Shown here: piece after piece, positions 48,009 through 58,080 of the stretch
Layout: each line of letters starts with the position of its first letter
How positions within the stretch are numbered: the stretch's first letter is position 1
Origin: Psychrobacter immobilis
Lineage (GTDB): Bacteria; Pseudomonadota; Gammaproteobacteria; Pseudomonadales; Moraxellaceae
Length of the DNA: 64,000 bases
Assembly: GCF_904846285.1 (NCBI RefSeq)
Contig: NZ_CAJHAD010000006.1
Span: 1-64,000 of the forward strand
Direction of reading: 5' to 3'
Made by a program: the position numbers and the translations under genes
The notes under the pieces: generated by a model
Database searches by the model: none
What the model was told of the DNA's origin: nothing
The model's input: the letters and a program-made list of their open reading frames with translations, nothing else

Positions 48009-48815
48009 CTAAACAGTGATAAATCCTGTCATATATTGCACGGCATTACCAGAAATCAGTATCCTATTACCAGCGACGACACAATCTAAAATACCGCCGC
48101 GACGTGATGCTTGATAAGCGACCAAGTTATTTTTCCCCAAGCGCTCAGCCCATAATGGTGCTAAAGCAGTATGAGCTGAACCCGTCACTGGGTCTTCATC
48201 GCCACCATTAGCAGGCCAAAAATAACGTGAGATAAAATCGTAATCTTTGTAGTCAGCAGACTTAGCCTGACAGGTGACCACTACATCTAATGGCGCAAGC
48301 TGTTTTAGTCGCTCGTTATCGCGCTCTACGTTTAGGACATCTGCTTCAGCATTATAAATCACAAAATATGCTTGGGTGTTTTTATAAACTTCGACTGATG
48401 CAATAGACAATCCTGCCAGCAAACTCTCGGGAATATCTTTGACCTTTTCAGGCTTAGTATTAGGAAAATCCATTTGTATTTTGCCATCATCCGTTTGCAC
48501 GATAGTTAAAATCCCAACGGCTTCAGCAGAAAATTCAATGGTTTCTACATTAGGATTTTTGTTAAATAACACAAAGGCTGACGCCAAGGTTGCATGACCG
48601 CAAAATGCAATCTCAGTAAAGGGAGAAAACCAGCGGATATGATAAATGCTGTCATCTTCAAGAACAATAAAAGCTGTCTCCGATAAATTGTTTTCAAAGG
48701 CAATCAATTGCATCAAATCATCAGTAAGCCAGCTATCCGTGATAATAACGGCAGCAGAATTTCCTTTAAAAACGGTATCCGTAAAAGCGTCAACGACATT
48801 CATCTCTAGTTGCAT
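48009..48815 (-). CDS. PhzF-family isomerase-like protein
   Basis: The 268-aa protein has the two-fold diaminopimelate-epimerase-like fold of the PhzF family: [15 protein letters not shown], the conserved general acid/base Glu46 in [18 protein letters not shown] and [11 protein letters not shown]. Characterised PhzF isomerises a phenazine precursor, but most family members act elsewhere, and no phenazine genes are present. The physiological substrate is unknown. Confidence 0.92.
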   Translation of the reverse strand: MQLEMNVVDAFTDTVFKGNSAAVIITDSWLTDDLMQLIAFENNLSETAFIVLEDDSIYHIRWFSPFTEIAFCGHATLASAFVLFNKNPNVETIEFSAEAVGILTIVQTDDGKIQMDFPNTKPEKVKDIPESLLAGLSIASVEVYKNTQAYFVIYNAEADVLNVERDNERLKQLAPLDVVVTCQAKSADYKDYDFISRYFWPANGGDEDPVTGSAHTALAPLWAERLGKNNLVAYQASRRGGILDCVVAGNRILISGNAVQYMTGFITV

Positions 48816-48868
48816 AGCATTCTCTTATTTTTATTAAAATCAGTTTTGGCTATCTTTATGTCCAACGT

Positions 48869-49330
48869 TTACACCCAACGTCTGACTTTTGCCTTATAGG
48901 TCTGATAAGCCTTGCCAAATTTCTGTGCCAACATCCGCTCTTCTGGCTGGATTTGAAAACGGGTCATATAAAGTATAAAAAGGGGCAACAACACAAAGGC
49001 AAGAAAGTGTGACAGATATAATGCCCAGCTGAATAATATAAGCACCAAACCCACATACATGGGATTGCGGCTATATTGATACACGCCGCTGGTCACCAAA
49101 CTTGAAACCTCTTCAAGCGCTTGCGGATTGGGCGTGGTCTGCGCTTTTCTAAATTGAGTGACGCCTAGAATACCGCTACCCAGTCCTATGACACCCAAAC
49201 CTACTGCCAATGCAGTTGAGCCACCAAGCGAGAACTTCAAAGCGGGAGCAATTTTAGAGATGCCAACCATAGCAGCTGCGGTAACGATAACTTGCGCTAC
49301 TGGCGGTACTTTTAGCTCTAGAGAATTCAT
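48869..49330 (-). CDS. isoprenylcysteine-carboxyl-methyltransferase-like membrane protein
   Basis: The 153-aa protein has about four hydrophobic helices and the ICMT/PEMT-type C-terminal cofactor region: TSGVYQYSRNPMYVGLVL, then PEERMLAQKFGKAYQTYK and a final VRRW. Such proteins methylate lipid-like or thiol substrates with S-adenosylmethionine; bacterial substrates are mostly unknown. TAAGG precedes the ATG. Same strand as the PhzF gene, 53 nt away. Confidence 0.88.
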   Translation of the reverse strand: MNSLELKVPPVAQVIVTAAAMVGISKIAPALKFSLGGSTALAVGLGVIGLGSGILGVTQFRKAQTTPNPQALEEVSSLVTSGVYQYSRNPMYVGLVLILFSWALYLSHFLAFVLLPLFILYMTRFQIQPEERMLAQKFGKAYQTYKAKVRRWV

Positions 49331-49610
49331 AATGAAACCTTAGATAGGATTAAATGATATATGAGCGGTTAATTACTTATCATAGTACTGATTATTTTTT
49401 TAACTTTCTGTCTTTCAATTTTTATTAGTTAAACACTTTACGCCGCTATTGTCCCTACTTTACAAGTTTTAAGTGACTATTCATATTAGAATGAGCGCCT
49501 TTATTATCCCTAGAAGGTTATAATTATCATCTGTTTAATTTTTACCTTTTACTTTAATAAAGGTGTTGCTCCTAAAAATGTAGTTTAATTTGAATGAGGA
49601 AGTTAGCGTC

Positions 49611-50525
49611 ATGATGCGTATCGGATTGTTTTTATTAACCAACTTAGCGGTGATTGTGGTCTTTAGCATCGTATTTGGTATTTTATCCAGATTTTTTGGG
49701 ATTGGTGGCGTACATGGCGCGGGCGGGCTAAATTACACCAGTCTTGCCGTTATGTGCGGTATATACGGGATGGTTGGTTCGATGGTCTCGCTATTTATCT
49801 CAAAATGGATGGCGAAAAGATCAACGGGAACAGTGGTCATCGAAATGCCAAGCACCGCTACGGAAAAATGGCTGGTTGATACCGTCGCTAAACATGCGCA
49901 GGCGGTAAATATTGGGATGCCAGAAGTGGGGATTTTTAATAACTCACAGCCGAACGCGTTTGCAACGGGCTGGAACAAAAATAAAGCATTGGTTGCGGTC
50001 TCATCTGGACTACTACAAAGTATGACGCCTGATGAAATAGAAGCGGTGCTCGCGCATGAGATTGGCCATGTGGCCAATGGCGACATGGTCACACTGGCGC
50101 TCATTCAAGGGGTGGTGAACGCCTTTGTGATGTTCTTTGCGCGTATTATCGGCAGCTTCGTCGACCGCACTGTGTTTAAAAATACCAGCGATGGTCCGGG
50201 TATTGGTTACTTTGTCACCAGTATGGTGATGGATATTTTGCTTGGATTTTTGGCGTCTGCCATCGTTATGTGGTTTTCGCGCCTACGTGAATTCCGTGCC
50301 GATGAGATGGGTGCAAAGCTTGCCAGCCTTGACAAAATGATAAGTGCTCTTGATGCCTTGCGTCCTTCTGAGCAGCGTCCAGACCAGATGCCTGAGAGCA
50401 TGAAAGCGTTTGCTATTTCATCAGGGCAATCTACTGGCTTTAGTATTGCAAACCTCTTTCGCTCACATCCAACGCTTGATGATCGTATTGCGGCGTTGAG
50501 GAAATATAATCCTCGGGAAGTTTGA
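49611..50525 (+). CDS. htpX: membrane protease HtpX
   Basis: Inner-membrane zinc metalloprotease (M48) that degrades misfolded membrane proteins, usually in the Cpx or heat stress response. The start [14 protein letters not shown] matches E. coli; HEIGH at 149-153 is the zinc motif, and [11 protein letters not shown] holds the third ligand. The ATG at 49611 follows GAGGAAG; 304 aa. MITE copy B lies about 110 nt past its stop. Confidence 0.96.
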   Translation: MMRIGLFLLTNLAVIVVFSIVFGILSRFFGIGGVHGAGGLNYTSLAVMCGIYGMVGSMVSLFISKWMAKRSTGTVVIEMPSTATEKWLVDTVAKHAQAVNIGMPEVGIFNNSQPNAFATGWNKNKALVAVSSGLLQSMTPDEIEAVLAHEIGHVANGDMVTLALIQGVVNAFVMFFARIIGSFVDRTVFKNTSDGPGIGYFVTSMVMDILLGFLASAIVMWFSRLREFRADEMGAKLASLDKMISALDALRPSEQRPDQMPESMKAFAISSGQSTGFSIANLFRSHPTLDDRIAALRKYNPREV

Positions 50526-50633
50526 TGGTTTAACGTCGAGTCTGCTACTCGTTATCGATTTCAGTGTTAAAACTTAATGGTAAATATTTTATATAAAGAG
50601 TAGTGGGTGTTGGACTATTGGCTTTTTTGAACC

Positions 50634-50797
50634 TAGGGCGTGTCCTAATTTTAAAAATGGTGATAAAAATGAGATAAATTGCAGCCAAACAAGGAAAGTA
50701 GCGCAGTTAATATCGGGATATTACCCAGCTATTTGACGAAGTTTGGCAAAACTTAGCCCATTTAGATGTCTATCGATTGAATTGAGGACACGCCCTA
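50634..50797. mobile_element. MITE copy B, 164 bp
   Basis: Terminal repeats TAGGGCGTGTCCT and AGGACACGCCCTA with flanking TA. In reverse complement it matches copy A (18418-18591) nearly throughout, including the AATATCCCGATATT centre. Copy B has the better-conserved ends. No coding capacity. Its right end supplies the stop codon of the gene at 50795. Confidence 0.88.
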
Positions 50798-51574
50798 ACT
50801 CTCACACTGTACTTTTTTAAACTCCCACGCCATTGAGCCAACCTTTTTTGCAACTAAAATATCATTGCCTGATAAAAACAAAACCCCTTCAATACCTTCA
50901 AAATCATCGCCTGTACAAGTGTAATAGCTATAGAAATCTATTTTCAACGCAAAGGCTTGAATCAGTACATCGCTATATTTTGAAATATTGCCAATAGCGA
51001 CGAGACTCATACCCATGATAAATACAAAAGCGATGCCTGTAAGCAGTTTTTTGTCCAAAGGCTGACGGTTAGTTGTTGCTGGTTTATCTGTTTTTTTGAA
51101 ATAAAAATATACGCCAATAGCTATCAGGTAACTGCTGAGTAATGCCATAATGGCGTATTTAAAGAAAATAATAGCCGTCAATACACTAGTGGTAAGCGCT
51201 AAGTTACTGGGGTCAACTAAAAATATGCGATTCACTTCCCCAATTGCCCAAAGATAAGCACGCGCACTTATTAAGGCGACCAGCAAATAAAGGACAACCT
51301 GACCCCAGATGCTAGACTTTAGGTAGAGATAAACGATATTTTCAATCGATACCATAATGAGCATGATAAATAAAACAGCAGCGATTGAAAGGATAAGACC
51401 ATAAGACACATAAAACGGCAAATGTAGTGCAAAACTTAGTACTAAGGCACTACTAAGAATAACAAGTATGATGGCAAACTTAGCAAAAAGCTGTGTGGTT
51501 TGAATCACCCACTCTCTAACAACATCGACAGTAATCTTTGGCGTTTCTACAGGTTTTTGCTCATCAATATTCAT
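50795..51574 (-). CDS. hypothetical polytopic membrane protein
   Basis: The 259-aa protein has about five hydrophobic segments between residues 30 and 205 and a short soluble C-terminal domain with YTCTGDDFEGIEGVLFLSGN and a final VQCES. No family is recognised. AAGGAGG precedes the ATG strongly. The TAG stop is formed by the terminal bases of MITE copy B (AGT TAG GGC), so the native C-terminus may have been cut or changed by the insertion. It overlaps the upstream 47-codon frame by ATGA. Confidence 0.75.
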   Translation of the reverse strand: MNIDEQKPVETPKITVDVVREWVIQTTQLFAKFAIILVILSSALVLSFALHLPFYVSYGLILSIAAVLFIMLIMVSIENIVYLYLKSSIWGQVVLYLLVALISARAYLWAIGEVNRIFLVDPSNLALTTSVLTAIIFFKYAIMALLSSYLIAIGVYFYFKKTDKPATTNRQPLDKKLLTGIAFVFIMGMSLVAIGNISKYSDVLIQAFALKIDFYSYYTCTGDDFEGIEGVLFLSGNDILVAKKVGSMAWEFKKVQCES

Positions 51575-51714
51575 GAATACGGTCCTCCTTTACATAGAAT
51601 ACAATCAGAGCTAAGGTAATAGCTTGGGCGCCATGTGTTGGGACAAAAATGAATGGCCGTTATTTTCTCAGCCCAATCTGGCTCAGTGAGATGCGGCAAA
51701 CCAGCTAAAACCAT
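51571..51714 (-). CDS. 47-aa Cys-containing ORF, possible gene remnant
   Basis: A minus-strand frame reads MVLAGLPHLTEPDWAEKI, then HFCPNTWRPSYYL and CILCKGGPYS. Its TGA overlaps the ATG of the next gene (ATGA), a coupling seen in real operons. Just upstream (51716-51805) a different frame is open and reads like protein (IIESCDDTAIGFVDAF, FKQFIRSI). The two pieces may be one frameshifted gene. No family recognised. Confidence 0.4.
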   Translation of the reverse strand: MVLAGLPHLTEPDWAEKITAIHFCPNTWRPSYYLSSDCILCKGGPYS

Positions 51715-52005
51715 CGAATACTTCTTATAAATTGTTTAAAAGCGTCCACAAACCCAATCGCCGTATCGTCGCAAGATTCAATAATGATATTAGATGGCGC
51801 TTGCTAAAGTCATTAGGTTAATCGGCTAAAAAGTCTTTAAAAATATGATTTTTAAGAAAATTACTGTCTAGCGCGACAATTTTCCTTATACCATTCATAG
51901 TAATTATTTTTATAATAGAAATAGGCACACAAAAAAGCATCCTATCAAGCCATGGCTCAATAGGATGCTTTTTATTTAACAGACAATAAAAGCTAACGCA
52001 AGAAT
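51715..52005. other. gap between decayed stretch and dehydrogenase gene
   Basis: Holds the out-of-frame protein-like stretch 51716-51805 mentioned above, AT-rich filler, and the minus-strand terminator 51932-51975. No intact gene. Confidence 0.4.
51932..51975 (-). terminator. terminator after carboxynorspermidine dehydrogenase
   Basis: A ~13-bp stem (AAAAGCATCCTAT / ATAGGATGCTTTT) encloses a loop with its own AGCCATGGCT palindrome. A-runs on the plus strand give the T-tract for minus-strand transcription. Confidence 0.85.
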
Positions 52006-53280
52006 TTAAATATCAAACTCAAGCGCTCTATCGCCTTCACTATCTTTGATACGCGTTGGCAAACCAATTTTATTCAATAAATTGATAAATGGCTTGGCAT
52101 CAAGCTCTTCGACGTTGACCATCTTGCCAGCATCCCACTCACCAGTTGCGACCAGCATGGCAGCAGCGACGGGTGGTACGCCTGCGGTATAAGAAATACC
52201 CTGGCTACCAACTTCATTATAAGCTTCTTTATGGTCTGAGATATTATAGATAAATACCTCACTATCAACGCCATTAATTTTGCCTTTAACTTTGTCACCG
52301 ATACAGGTCTTACCCGTATAATTTGGCGCAAGCGAACTTGGATCTGGTAGTACCGCTTTGACCACTTTTAGCGGAATCACTTCTTGTCCTTCAGCAGTCA
52401 TCACCGGCTGCTCGGACAATAGACCTAGGTTTTGTAGCACAGTGAAGACATTAATATAATGCTCACCAAAACCCATCCAAAAACGAATATTAGGCACATC
52501 TAAATTGGCTGATAAGGAATGAATCTCGTCATGACCACTTAAATAGCTATTTTGCACGCCAACAACAGGTAGATCGTCAGTACGCTTCACTTCAAACATC
52601 TTGTTCGATTGCCACTTGCTGTCCTGCCAAGAGTAGACCGTACCGGTGAATTCACGGAAGTTAATCTCAGGATCAAAGTTGGTGGCGAAGTATTTACCGT
52701 GGCTGCCCGCATTGATATCAATAATATCGATATCAGTCACCGAGCCTGCATCCATCATGTCATAGCCAAGACGCGCATAGGCGTTGACCATACCGGGATC
52801 AAATCCTGCACCCAAAATTGCCGTGACATTATTGTCCGCACAGCGCTGTTTACGCTTCCATTCATAGTTGTCATACCATGGCGGCGTTTCACAAATCTTG
52901 CGAGGATCTTCATGAATAGCAGTATCGATATACGCCACACCAGTCTCAATACAGGCTTCTAATACGGTCATATTCACAAATGCCGAACCGACATTGATCA
53001 CGATTTGAATACCCGTGTCTTGGATCAGCTGTATCAGCGCTTGGGTATCCAACGCATCAACTTGATGCGTATGTAATACCGCAGGCTGCTTAAAGCTGTT
53101 TTTTTCTATGACGCTTTGGGCAATGGCATCGCATTTATCTTGAATACGGGAGGCAATATGAATCTCGCCAAGTACGTCGTTATGCATCGCACATTTATGC
53201 GCGACCACTTGGGCGACACCGCCTGCACCAATGATAAGTACATCTTTTTTGCTTGGTTTAGCTTGTTGGTTTGTGTTCAA
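52006..53280 (-). CDS. carboxynorspermidine dehydrogenase (saccharopine dehydrogenase family)
   Basis: The 424-aa NAD(P)H-dependent reductase begins with a Rossmann motif IIGAGGVAQVVAHKCA and has the FDPGMVNAYARLGYD and NAGSHGKYFATNFDPEINFRE segments of carboxynorspermidine synthases. It condenses aspartate semialdehyde with a diamine; the decarboxylase gene just upstream completes the route to norspermidine or spermidine. A TTG start at 53280 lies 8 nt after AGGAGG. 271 nt separate it from nspC on the same strand. Confidence 0.92.
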   Translation of the reverse strand: MNTNQQAKPSKKDVLIIGAGGVAQVVAHKCAMHNDVLGEIHIASRIQDKCDAIAQSVIEKNSFKQPAVLHTHQVDALDTQALIQLIQDTGIQIVINVGSAFVNMTVLEACIETGVAYIDTAIHEDPRKICETPPWYDNYEWKRKQRCADNNVTAILGAGFDPGMVNAYARLGYDMMDAGSVTDIDIIDINAGSHGKYFATNFDPEINFREFTGTVYSWQDSKWQSNKMFEVKRTDDLPVVGVQNSYLSGHDEIHSLSANLDVPNIRFWMGFGEHYINVFTVLQNLGLLSEQPVMTAEGQEVIPLKVVKAVLPDPSSLAPNYTGKTCIGDKVKGKINGVDSEVFIYNISDHKEAYNEVGSQGISYTAGVPPVAAAMLVATGEWDAGKMVNVEELDAKPFINLLNKIGLPTRIKDSEGDRALEFDI

Positions 53281-53551
53281 AGAACAATCCTCCTTTGTGC
53301 CCCTGTCGATACCATTGATATTGGCTATGCAAAACAGAAACGAGTGAATGATATGCGTGAATTAAAAAGGAAGACCGAGGAAAACCCACGCACCCGTTAG
53401 ACAAACCTTACTGCATTTGCCAATGGCAATTATAACAATTTTTACTTACTTTTCGGCAAAAATTACAACATAACTTAGAAAATTCGAGAACAATCCTCAT
53501 TTCTAGATAGTTGTTTGGCAGTGTCATTTAATAATCCCAAGCATAATAGTG

Positions 53552-54802
53552 TTATGACAAGCTTGCTTTGTAATCTTGATAATCGAATTCGCGCTGGATA
53601 TCGATACTGCCATCTAAACGACGGATAACAATCGCTGGCATATTAACGCCGTTAAACCAGTTCTTCTTTACCATGGTATAACCGGCAGCATTGCCAAAGG
53701 TCACGGTGTCACCTATTTTTAGATTGTTTCGCAAGACATATTCACCAAAAATATCACCTGCCAAACAAGAACGACCATAGATAATCGTATTATCAGCTGA
53801 TTTAGCGTTCTCGCTGATGGGTGCGATATTGGTAGGGTCGATACCAAGAGAGGCAATATTAATTAAATCACTATTAACAGCCACTATCGGCGCAGACTCA
53901 CGGTAAATTAGCAAATCCAGCATATGTGCTTCAATGGATGCATCTACTACAGCGAGATTTTTTTCATTGTGCATGGTATCTAATACCGTCGTGACCAATG
54001 AGCCCGCGCCATGAATACTCGCCTCACCCGGCTCTAGATAAACTTGTACGCCGTATTTTTCGCTAAAGCCTTTTAATCTTTCTGCCAGTTTTTCTAATGG
54101 ATAATCAGGCGCGATAAAATGAATACCACCGCCCAAACTGACCCATTCAAGCTGTGCTAGGACGTCACCAAATCTGTATTCAATATCGGCCAAGCTTGCA
54201 CTAAATGCCTCAAAGCTGTCATTTTCACAGTTGTTATGAATCATAACCCCAGTGATATCACCAAGTACTGCGGTAATCTTATCTTTATCATGCTCACCAA
54301 GGCGACTAAAAGGACGGGCAGGATCAGCGATAATAAAGGACGAGTTACTGGTCTTTGGATTTAAGCGCAGCCCGACTGGGATGTTTTTTGCCGCCGCTCG
54401 ACCTTTAAAAGCATTTAATTGCGAGATAGAATTAAAAATAATTTTATCCGCATAACTTAACACTTCGTCGATTTCATCCGCGCTATAAGCGACGCTGTAA
54501 GCATGGGTTTCTTTTTTATTTTGGTTATTAACATTATTGTTATTATCGTCGCTATTATTACCAAAGGTCTCGTAGCCCAATCGCACCTCATTTAACGAAG
54601 ACGAAGTCGTACCATGCAGATAGGGTTCCATCACATCAAAAACACCCCAAGTTGCGAAACATTTGAGCGCGAGTAAAGCCTTGGCGCCCGATAGCTCGCA
54701 CAGACGAGCGATAATCTGCATATTTGCGACAATCGCCGCTTCATCAAGCAAGTAGTAAGGTGTTTTCAGGGCGACAGGAGAGATAGCTTGTGTTGATTTC
54801 AT
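53552..54802 (-). CDS. nspC: carboxynorspermidine decarboxylase
   Basis: PLP-dependent, alanine-racemase-fold decarboxylase that yields norspermidine or spermidine. PLP lysine lies in LALKCFATWGVFD, the TSSSLNEVRLGYE segment follows, and EPGEASIHGAG, YGRSCLAGDIF (reactive Cys region) and FGNAAGYTM are family features. A polar Asn/Asp insertion is visible around residues 80-95 (DDNNNNVNNQ). At 416 aa it is somewhat longer than the Vibrio enzyme. Confidence 0.93.
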   Translation of the reverse strand: MKSTQAISPVALKTPYYLLDEAAIVANMQIIARLCELSGAKALLALKCFATWGVFDVMEPYLHGTTSSSLNEVRLGYETFGNNSDDNNNNVNNQNKKETHAYSVAYSADEIDEVLSYADKIIFNSISQLNAFKGRAAAKNIPVGLRLNPKTSNSSFIIADPARPFSRLGEHDKDKITAVLGDITGVMIHNNCENDSFEAFSASLADIEYRFGDVLAQLEWVSLGGGIHFIAPDYPLEKLAERLKGFSEKYGVQVYLEPGEASIHGAGSLVTTVLDTMHNEKNLAVVDASIEAHMLDLLIYRESAPIVAVNSDLINIASLGIDPTNIAPISENAKSADNTIIYGRSCLAGDIFGEYVLRNNLKIGDTVTFGNAAGYTMVKKNWFNGVNMPAIVIRRLDGSIDIQREFDYQDYKASLS

Positions 54803-54978
54803 AAGAGATAACCTAATAGCTTTAACAATATACGGCGATAATAGCTTAATGCTAACGATGGTTTAATGGCGTACTTTGATACAGTCATGACACGTTATCA
54901 CACATTGTGACAAGGCCAAATGACAGGGCCAAATAAGTGCGCTATAGTAGACTAAATTCATCATAATTAGAATAGCTT

Positions 54979-55644
54979 ATGTCACTCTCAACCGATTATT
55001 CCACCTCAAAAAGCCATGTCAATTCATCGCTCCTCGATCCAAAAAGTATAAATTTAGACCATCTCGATTCGGATGCACGTGCCGTATTGGATTTTTGGTT
55101 CAATGAAGACAATGAGCCATATTGGTTTGAAAAAAATGAGGACTTTGATAAACAGATAGATGTTAAATTTGGTAAGATTTGGCAAGCAGCAAAACAAGGG
55201 GAATGCGTGACTTGGCGAATCGCAAATGCGCCAGCCGATAGCAACAGCTCTCTCACTTCTTTGGCAGGAAGATTGGCAGAAATTATTGTCTTAGATCAAT
55301 TTTCACGTAATTTATGTCGTGGTCAATCGGATGCCTTTGCGCAAGACAGCATGGCCGTAGCATTGGCACAAGAAGCTATTGGGCAGCCGCATTTTGATAA
55401 ACTACCGACGCAGTGGCGTAAATTTATTATCATGCCTTTTATGCATTCTGAATCAGCGATGATTCATAAACGCTACCTACCTCTGTTTGAACAATTAAAT
55501 GATACCAACACGTTAGAATTCGAGCATCGCCATAAGGACATTATTGAAAAATTTGGCCGTTACCCACATCGTAACGACATCTTAGATCGTGAATCCACTG
55601 ACGAAGAAGAAGCTTTCTTGGAGCAGCCGAACTCGTCTTTTTAA
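54979..55644 (+). CDS. DUF924 family protein
   Basis: The 221-aa, mainly helical protein has the family landmarks VLDFWFNEDNEPYWFEK, LAEIIVLDQFSRNLCRG, QWRKFIIMPFMHSES and FGRYPHRNDIL. The family is TPR-like and of unknown function. The first ~35 residues are a poorly conserved extension. Stand-alone gene with its own terminator. Confidence 0.93.
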   Translation: MSLSTDYSTSKSHVNSSLLDPKSINLDHLDSDARAVLDFWFNEDNEPYWFEKNEDFDKQIDVKFGKIWQAAKQGECVTWRIANAPADSNSSLTSLAGRLAEIIVLDQFSRNLCRGQSDAFAQDSMAVALAQEAIGQPHFDKLPTQWRKFIIMPFMHSESAMIHKRYLPLFEQLNDTNTLEFEHRHKDIIEKFGRYPHRNDILDRESTDEEEAFLEQPNSSF

Positions 55645-55689
55645 GTATTTCTTCAGCTTTAAGACATTCTTACTATTGAACGATGAAAT

Positions 55690-55724
55690 AAAAACCACCT
55701 ATTTAAAATAAATAGGTGGTTTTT
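55690..55724. terminator. bidirectional terminator, DUF924 gene / rnhB
   Basis: A perfect 15-bp stem (AAAAACCACCTATTT and complement) with a 5-nt loop between convergent genes. Confidence 0.92.
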
Positions 55725-55779
55725 ATATTTAAATGATAGCAAATTTTTACTTAGGCTATTCTACTAAAATTTTAACAAC

Positions 55780-56652
55780 CTACCTCTTGTCCTTTTCGGT
55801 ATGTGCTACGTTCTCGAGCGCTTTTCTAATGGGTGCAAAACTACGTCTATGCGCGGTTAATACGCCATGCTTTACGATAGCCTCCATGTGAGCGCGAGTC
55901 GGATAGCCTTTATGCTTGGCAATGCCAAATTCAGGATGCTCAGCATCAAGTGCATACATGGTTTTGTCACGGCTTACCTTTGCTAAGATACTGGCTGCGG
56001 CAATACTGGTATGACGTGCATCACCTTTTATCCAAGCTTGACAGTCAATTACTGGCTCTTTTATACCAAGTTTAGCAAGGCTTGCATAATCTAAATCTGG
56101 ACAGCGATTGCCATCAATCAACACCTCAAACTGCTTTTCATGCGCCATATTAAGGTGCTTGGCAACCATCTTGACTAATATCTCTGAGCATAAACGCATA
56201 CCTAGCATCGTTGCTTGCAAGATATTTACTTGATCGATGACCGCTGCGGGTATATCAGCGACGATGTGCCCGACTGCATGCTGCTGTACTAATGGATAAA
56301 GAAGGTCGCGTTTTTTTTCACTCAGCTGCTTAGAATCCGTCAATATAGATAACGGCGTGCCTCTGAGTGGCTGCGCCTCAATCAGCCCTGACCAAGTTGC
56401 AGGTAGTATCGCAGCCGCCACATTGACGCTTCCCAACAGAGGTCCACGCCCTGCTTCATCCACACCAATTTGTATAGGTGCTTTTTCGCTCCCTTCATTT
56501 ATCAGATATTGCGCCAATAGTTCAGCAATATTTAACTGACCAGATAACTGTATCGGTGCCGCCAGTTGAATATACTGTCCTTTAATATCTACTTGCTCAA
56601 TAAGAAGGTTGATTGGCGTAAAAGGATTTTCGCTGCAGGATGGGTTACTCAT
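55780..56652 (-). CDS. rnhB: ribonuclease HII
   Basis: Removes ribonucleotides from DNA and RNA primers. Catalytic acidic residues are visible in GVDEAGRG (Asp65, Glu66) and LIDGN, with [13 protein letters not shown] and [14 protein letters not shown]. The 290-aa protein carries about 60 N-terminal residues before the core, longer than the ~200-aa norm, of unknown purpose. It follows lpxB on the minus strand (102 nt apart), as in the common lpxB-rnhB arrangement. Confidence 0.95.
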   Translation of the reverse strand: MSNPSCSENPFTPINLLIEQVDIKGQYIQLAAPIQLSGQLNIAELLAQYLINEGSEKAPIQIGVDEAGRGPLLGSVNVAAAILPATWSGLIEAQPLRGTPLSILTDSKQLSEKKRDLLYPLVQQHAVGHIVADIPAAVIDQVNILQATMLGMRLCSEILVKMVAKHLNMAHEKQFEVLIDGNRCPDLDYASLAKLGIKEPVIDCQAWIKGDARHTSIAAASILAKVSRDKTMYALDAEHPEFGIAKHKGYPTRAHMEAIVKHGVLTAHRRSFAPIRKALENVAHTEKDKR

Positions 56653-56754
56653 AAAATTGTAATGTCTTATTTATTAATAGATTGAAGTGTTGTTCAAACA
56701 ATATTGGAGCTACTTTACTGATGCTTAGTGAATTTGGGTTTAGTTTACTTAGGT

Positions 56755-58080
56755 TTAGTGAGCTTGGGATTGATGAATGTCTTGTAAGAACCACTGCTCA
56801 ATCACGCTATTAGCAGGGTCATGATTGCTCTGTTGTTGTAATAAATGCTTGGTATCAATGAGCGCTTTTAATTGCTCGGCATACGCGCGTGGCTGCAACA
56901 GACGCATCACGGTACGACAGATATTATCGCCACTCGCCTGCTCCTGGATAAGCTCTGGCACAATCGCGCTATCTGCCAAAATATTGGGTAAGCCGACATA
57001 AGGAACTTTGACCAAACGCTTGGCAATCTGATAAGTCAGCTGATTTAACTGGTAAATCACCACCATTGGACGCTCAAGCAGCATGGCTTCCAGGGTTGCT
57101 GTACCCGATGCTAGCATCACCATGTCTGATGCAGCCATCGCCTGCTGACTAAACGCAGGCTGGCTTTCATCATAGACCACCACAATTGCTGCTCGCAGTT
57201 GCTCTGAGCGCTTATCAATGACATCTTGTACAATATATTGATGATTTTGATCGACCGTTGGAATGATAAAGCAAAGCTTGGGGTCCAATAAAATCAGCTT
57301 TTGAATGCCATCGAGCATCAATGGCAAGATGGCGGTAATTTCACCACGTCTGGAGCCTGGCATGACACAGATAAGCTGACTGACATGATCAAAGCGGTCA
57401 ATGAAAAACTGCTGTAAGCCGTCATTATGCCAGACCAATTCACTACGGCGCTGATTGACGGGTGTCTCTAGCAACGTCTGATCAATAGTGCGTAATAGCG
57501 GATGACCGACACAAATCGCTGGATGATTATGACGCTCATAAACCGGCAGCTCGAACGGAAATAGACACAAGACTAAATTGGTTGCCGCTTTAATATTATG
57601 AATACGCGACTCACGCCATGCCCAAATAGAGGGACTGACATATTGTACGCAGAACACCCCTTGCGGCTTTAATTTTTTAGCCACTCTTAAATTGAAATCA
57701 GGGGCATCGATACCGATAAACCAATCAATATCAGCGGCTTTAAAGGCACTTAATAACTCACGCCGAGCTTTAAGCAAATCGGGCAATTGCGCCATAACTT
57801 CCACCAAACCCATCACCGCCAAACGTGATAACGGGAAAATACTTTGCAGCCCTTGCGCTTGCATCTTTGCGCCGCCTACACCGACCCAAATTATATCATC
57901 ACGTAGGTTATTCATCTGCTGCATAAAATCTGCGCCCAAACTATCACCTGACACTTCACCAGCGACGATACCGATGACCAATGGCGCAGCAGTTACGTCA
58001 GGCATTTCATCATAAGCATTATAGGCGTCAAGCGCTGACGTCAAATCAGAAGGTTGGTGAGGCATAGCAGAATCTGTCAT
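56755..58080 (-). CDS. lpxB: lipid-A-disaccharide synthase
   Basis: GT19 glycosyltransferase that joins UDP-2,3-diacylglucosamine and lipid X to form the lipid A disaccharide at the inner membrane. IVAGEVSGDSLGADFM, VGGAKMQAQG, FIGIDAPDFNLR, CVMPGSRRGEI and LASGTATLEAMLLERPMVVIY are family motifs. 441 aa, with about 30 extra N-terminal residues. lpxA/lpxD/fabZ are not in the window; rnhB follows. Confidence 0.97.
   Translation of the reverse strand: MTDSAMPHQPSDLTSALDAYNAYDEMPDVTAAPLVIGIVAGEVSGDSLGADFMQQMNNLRDDIIWVGVGGAKMQAQGLQSIFPLSRLAVMGLVEVMAQLPDLLKARRELLSAFKAADIDWFIGIDAPDFNLRVAKKLKPQGVFCVQYVSPSIWAWRESRIHNIKAATNLVLCLFPFELPVYERHNHPAICVGHPLLRTIDQTLLETPVNQRRSELVWHNDGLQQFFIDRFDHVSQLICVMPGSRRGEITAILPLMLDGIQKLILLDPKLCFIIPTVDQNHQYIVQDVIDKRSEQLRAAIVVVYDESQPAFSQQAMAASDMVMLASGTATLEAMLLERPMVVIYQLNQLTYQIAKRLVKVPYVGLPNILADSAIVPELIQEQASGDNICRTVMRLLQPRAYAEQLKALIDTKHLLQQQSNHDPANSVIEQWFLQDIHQSQAH

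Noticed and set aside
53116-53400. 94-codon plus-strand frame over the nspC-dehydrogenase gap
   Set aside because: Mostly antisense to the dehydrogenase 5' end; the basic tail has no support.
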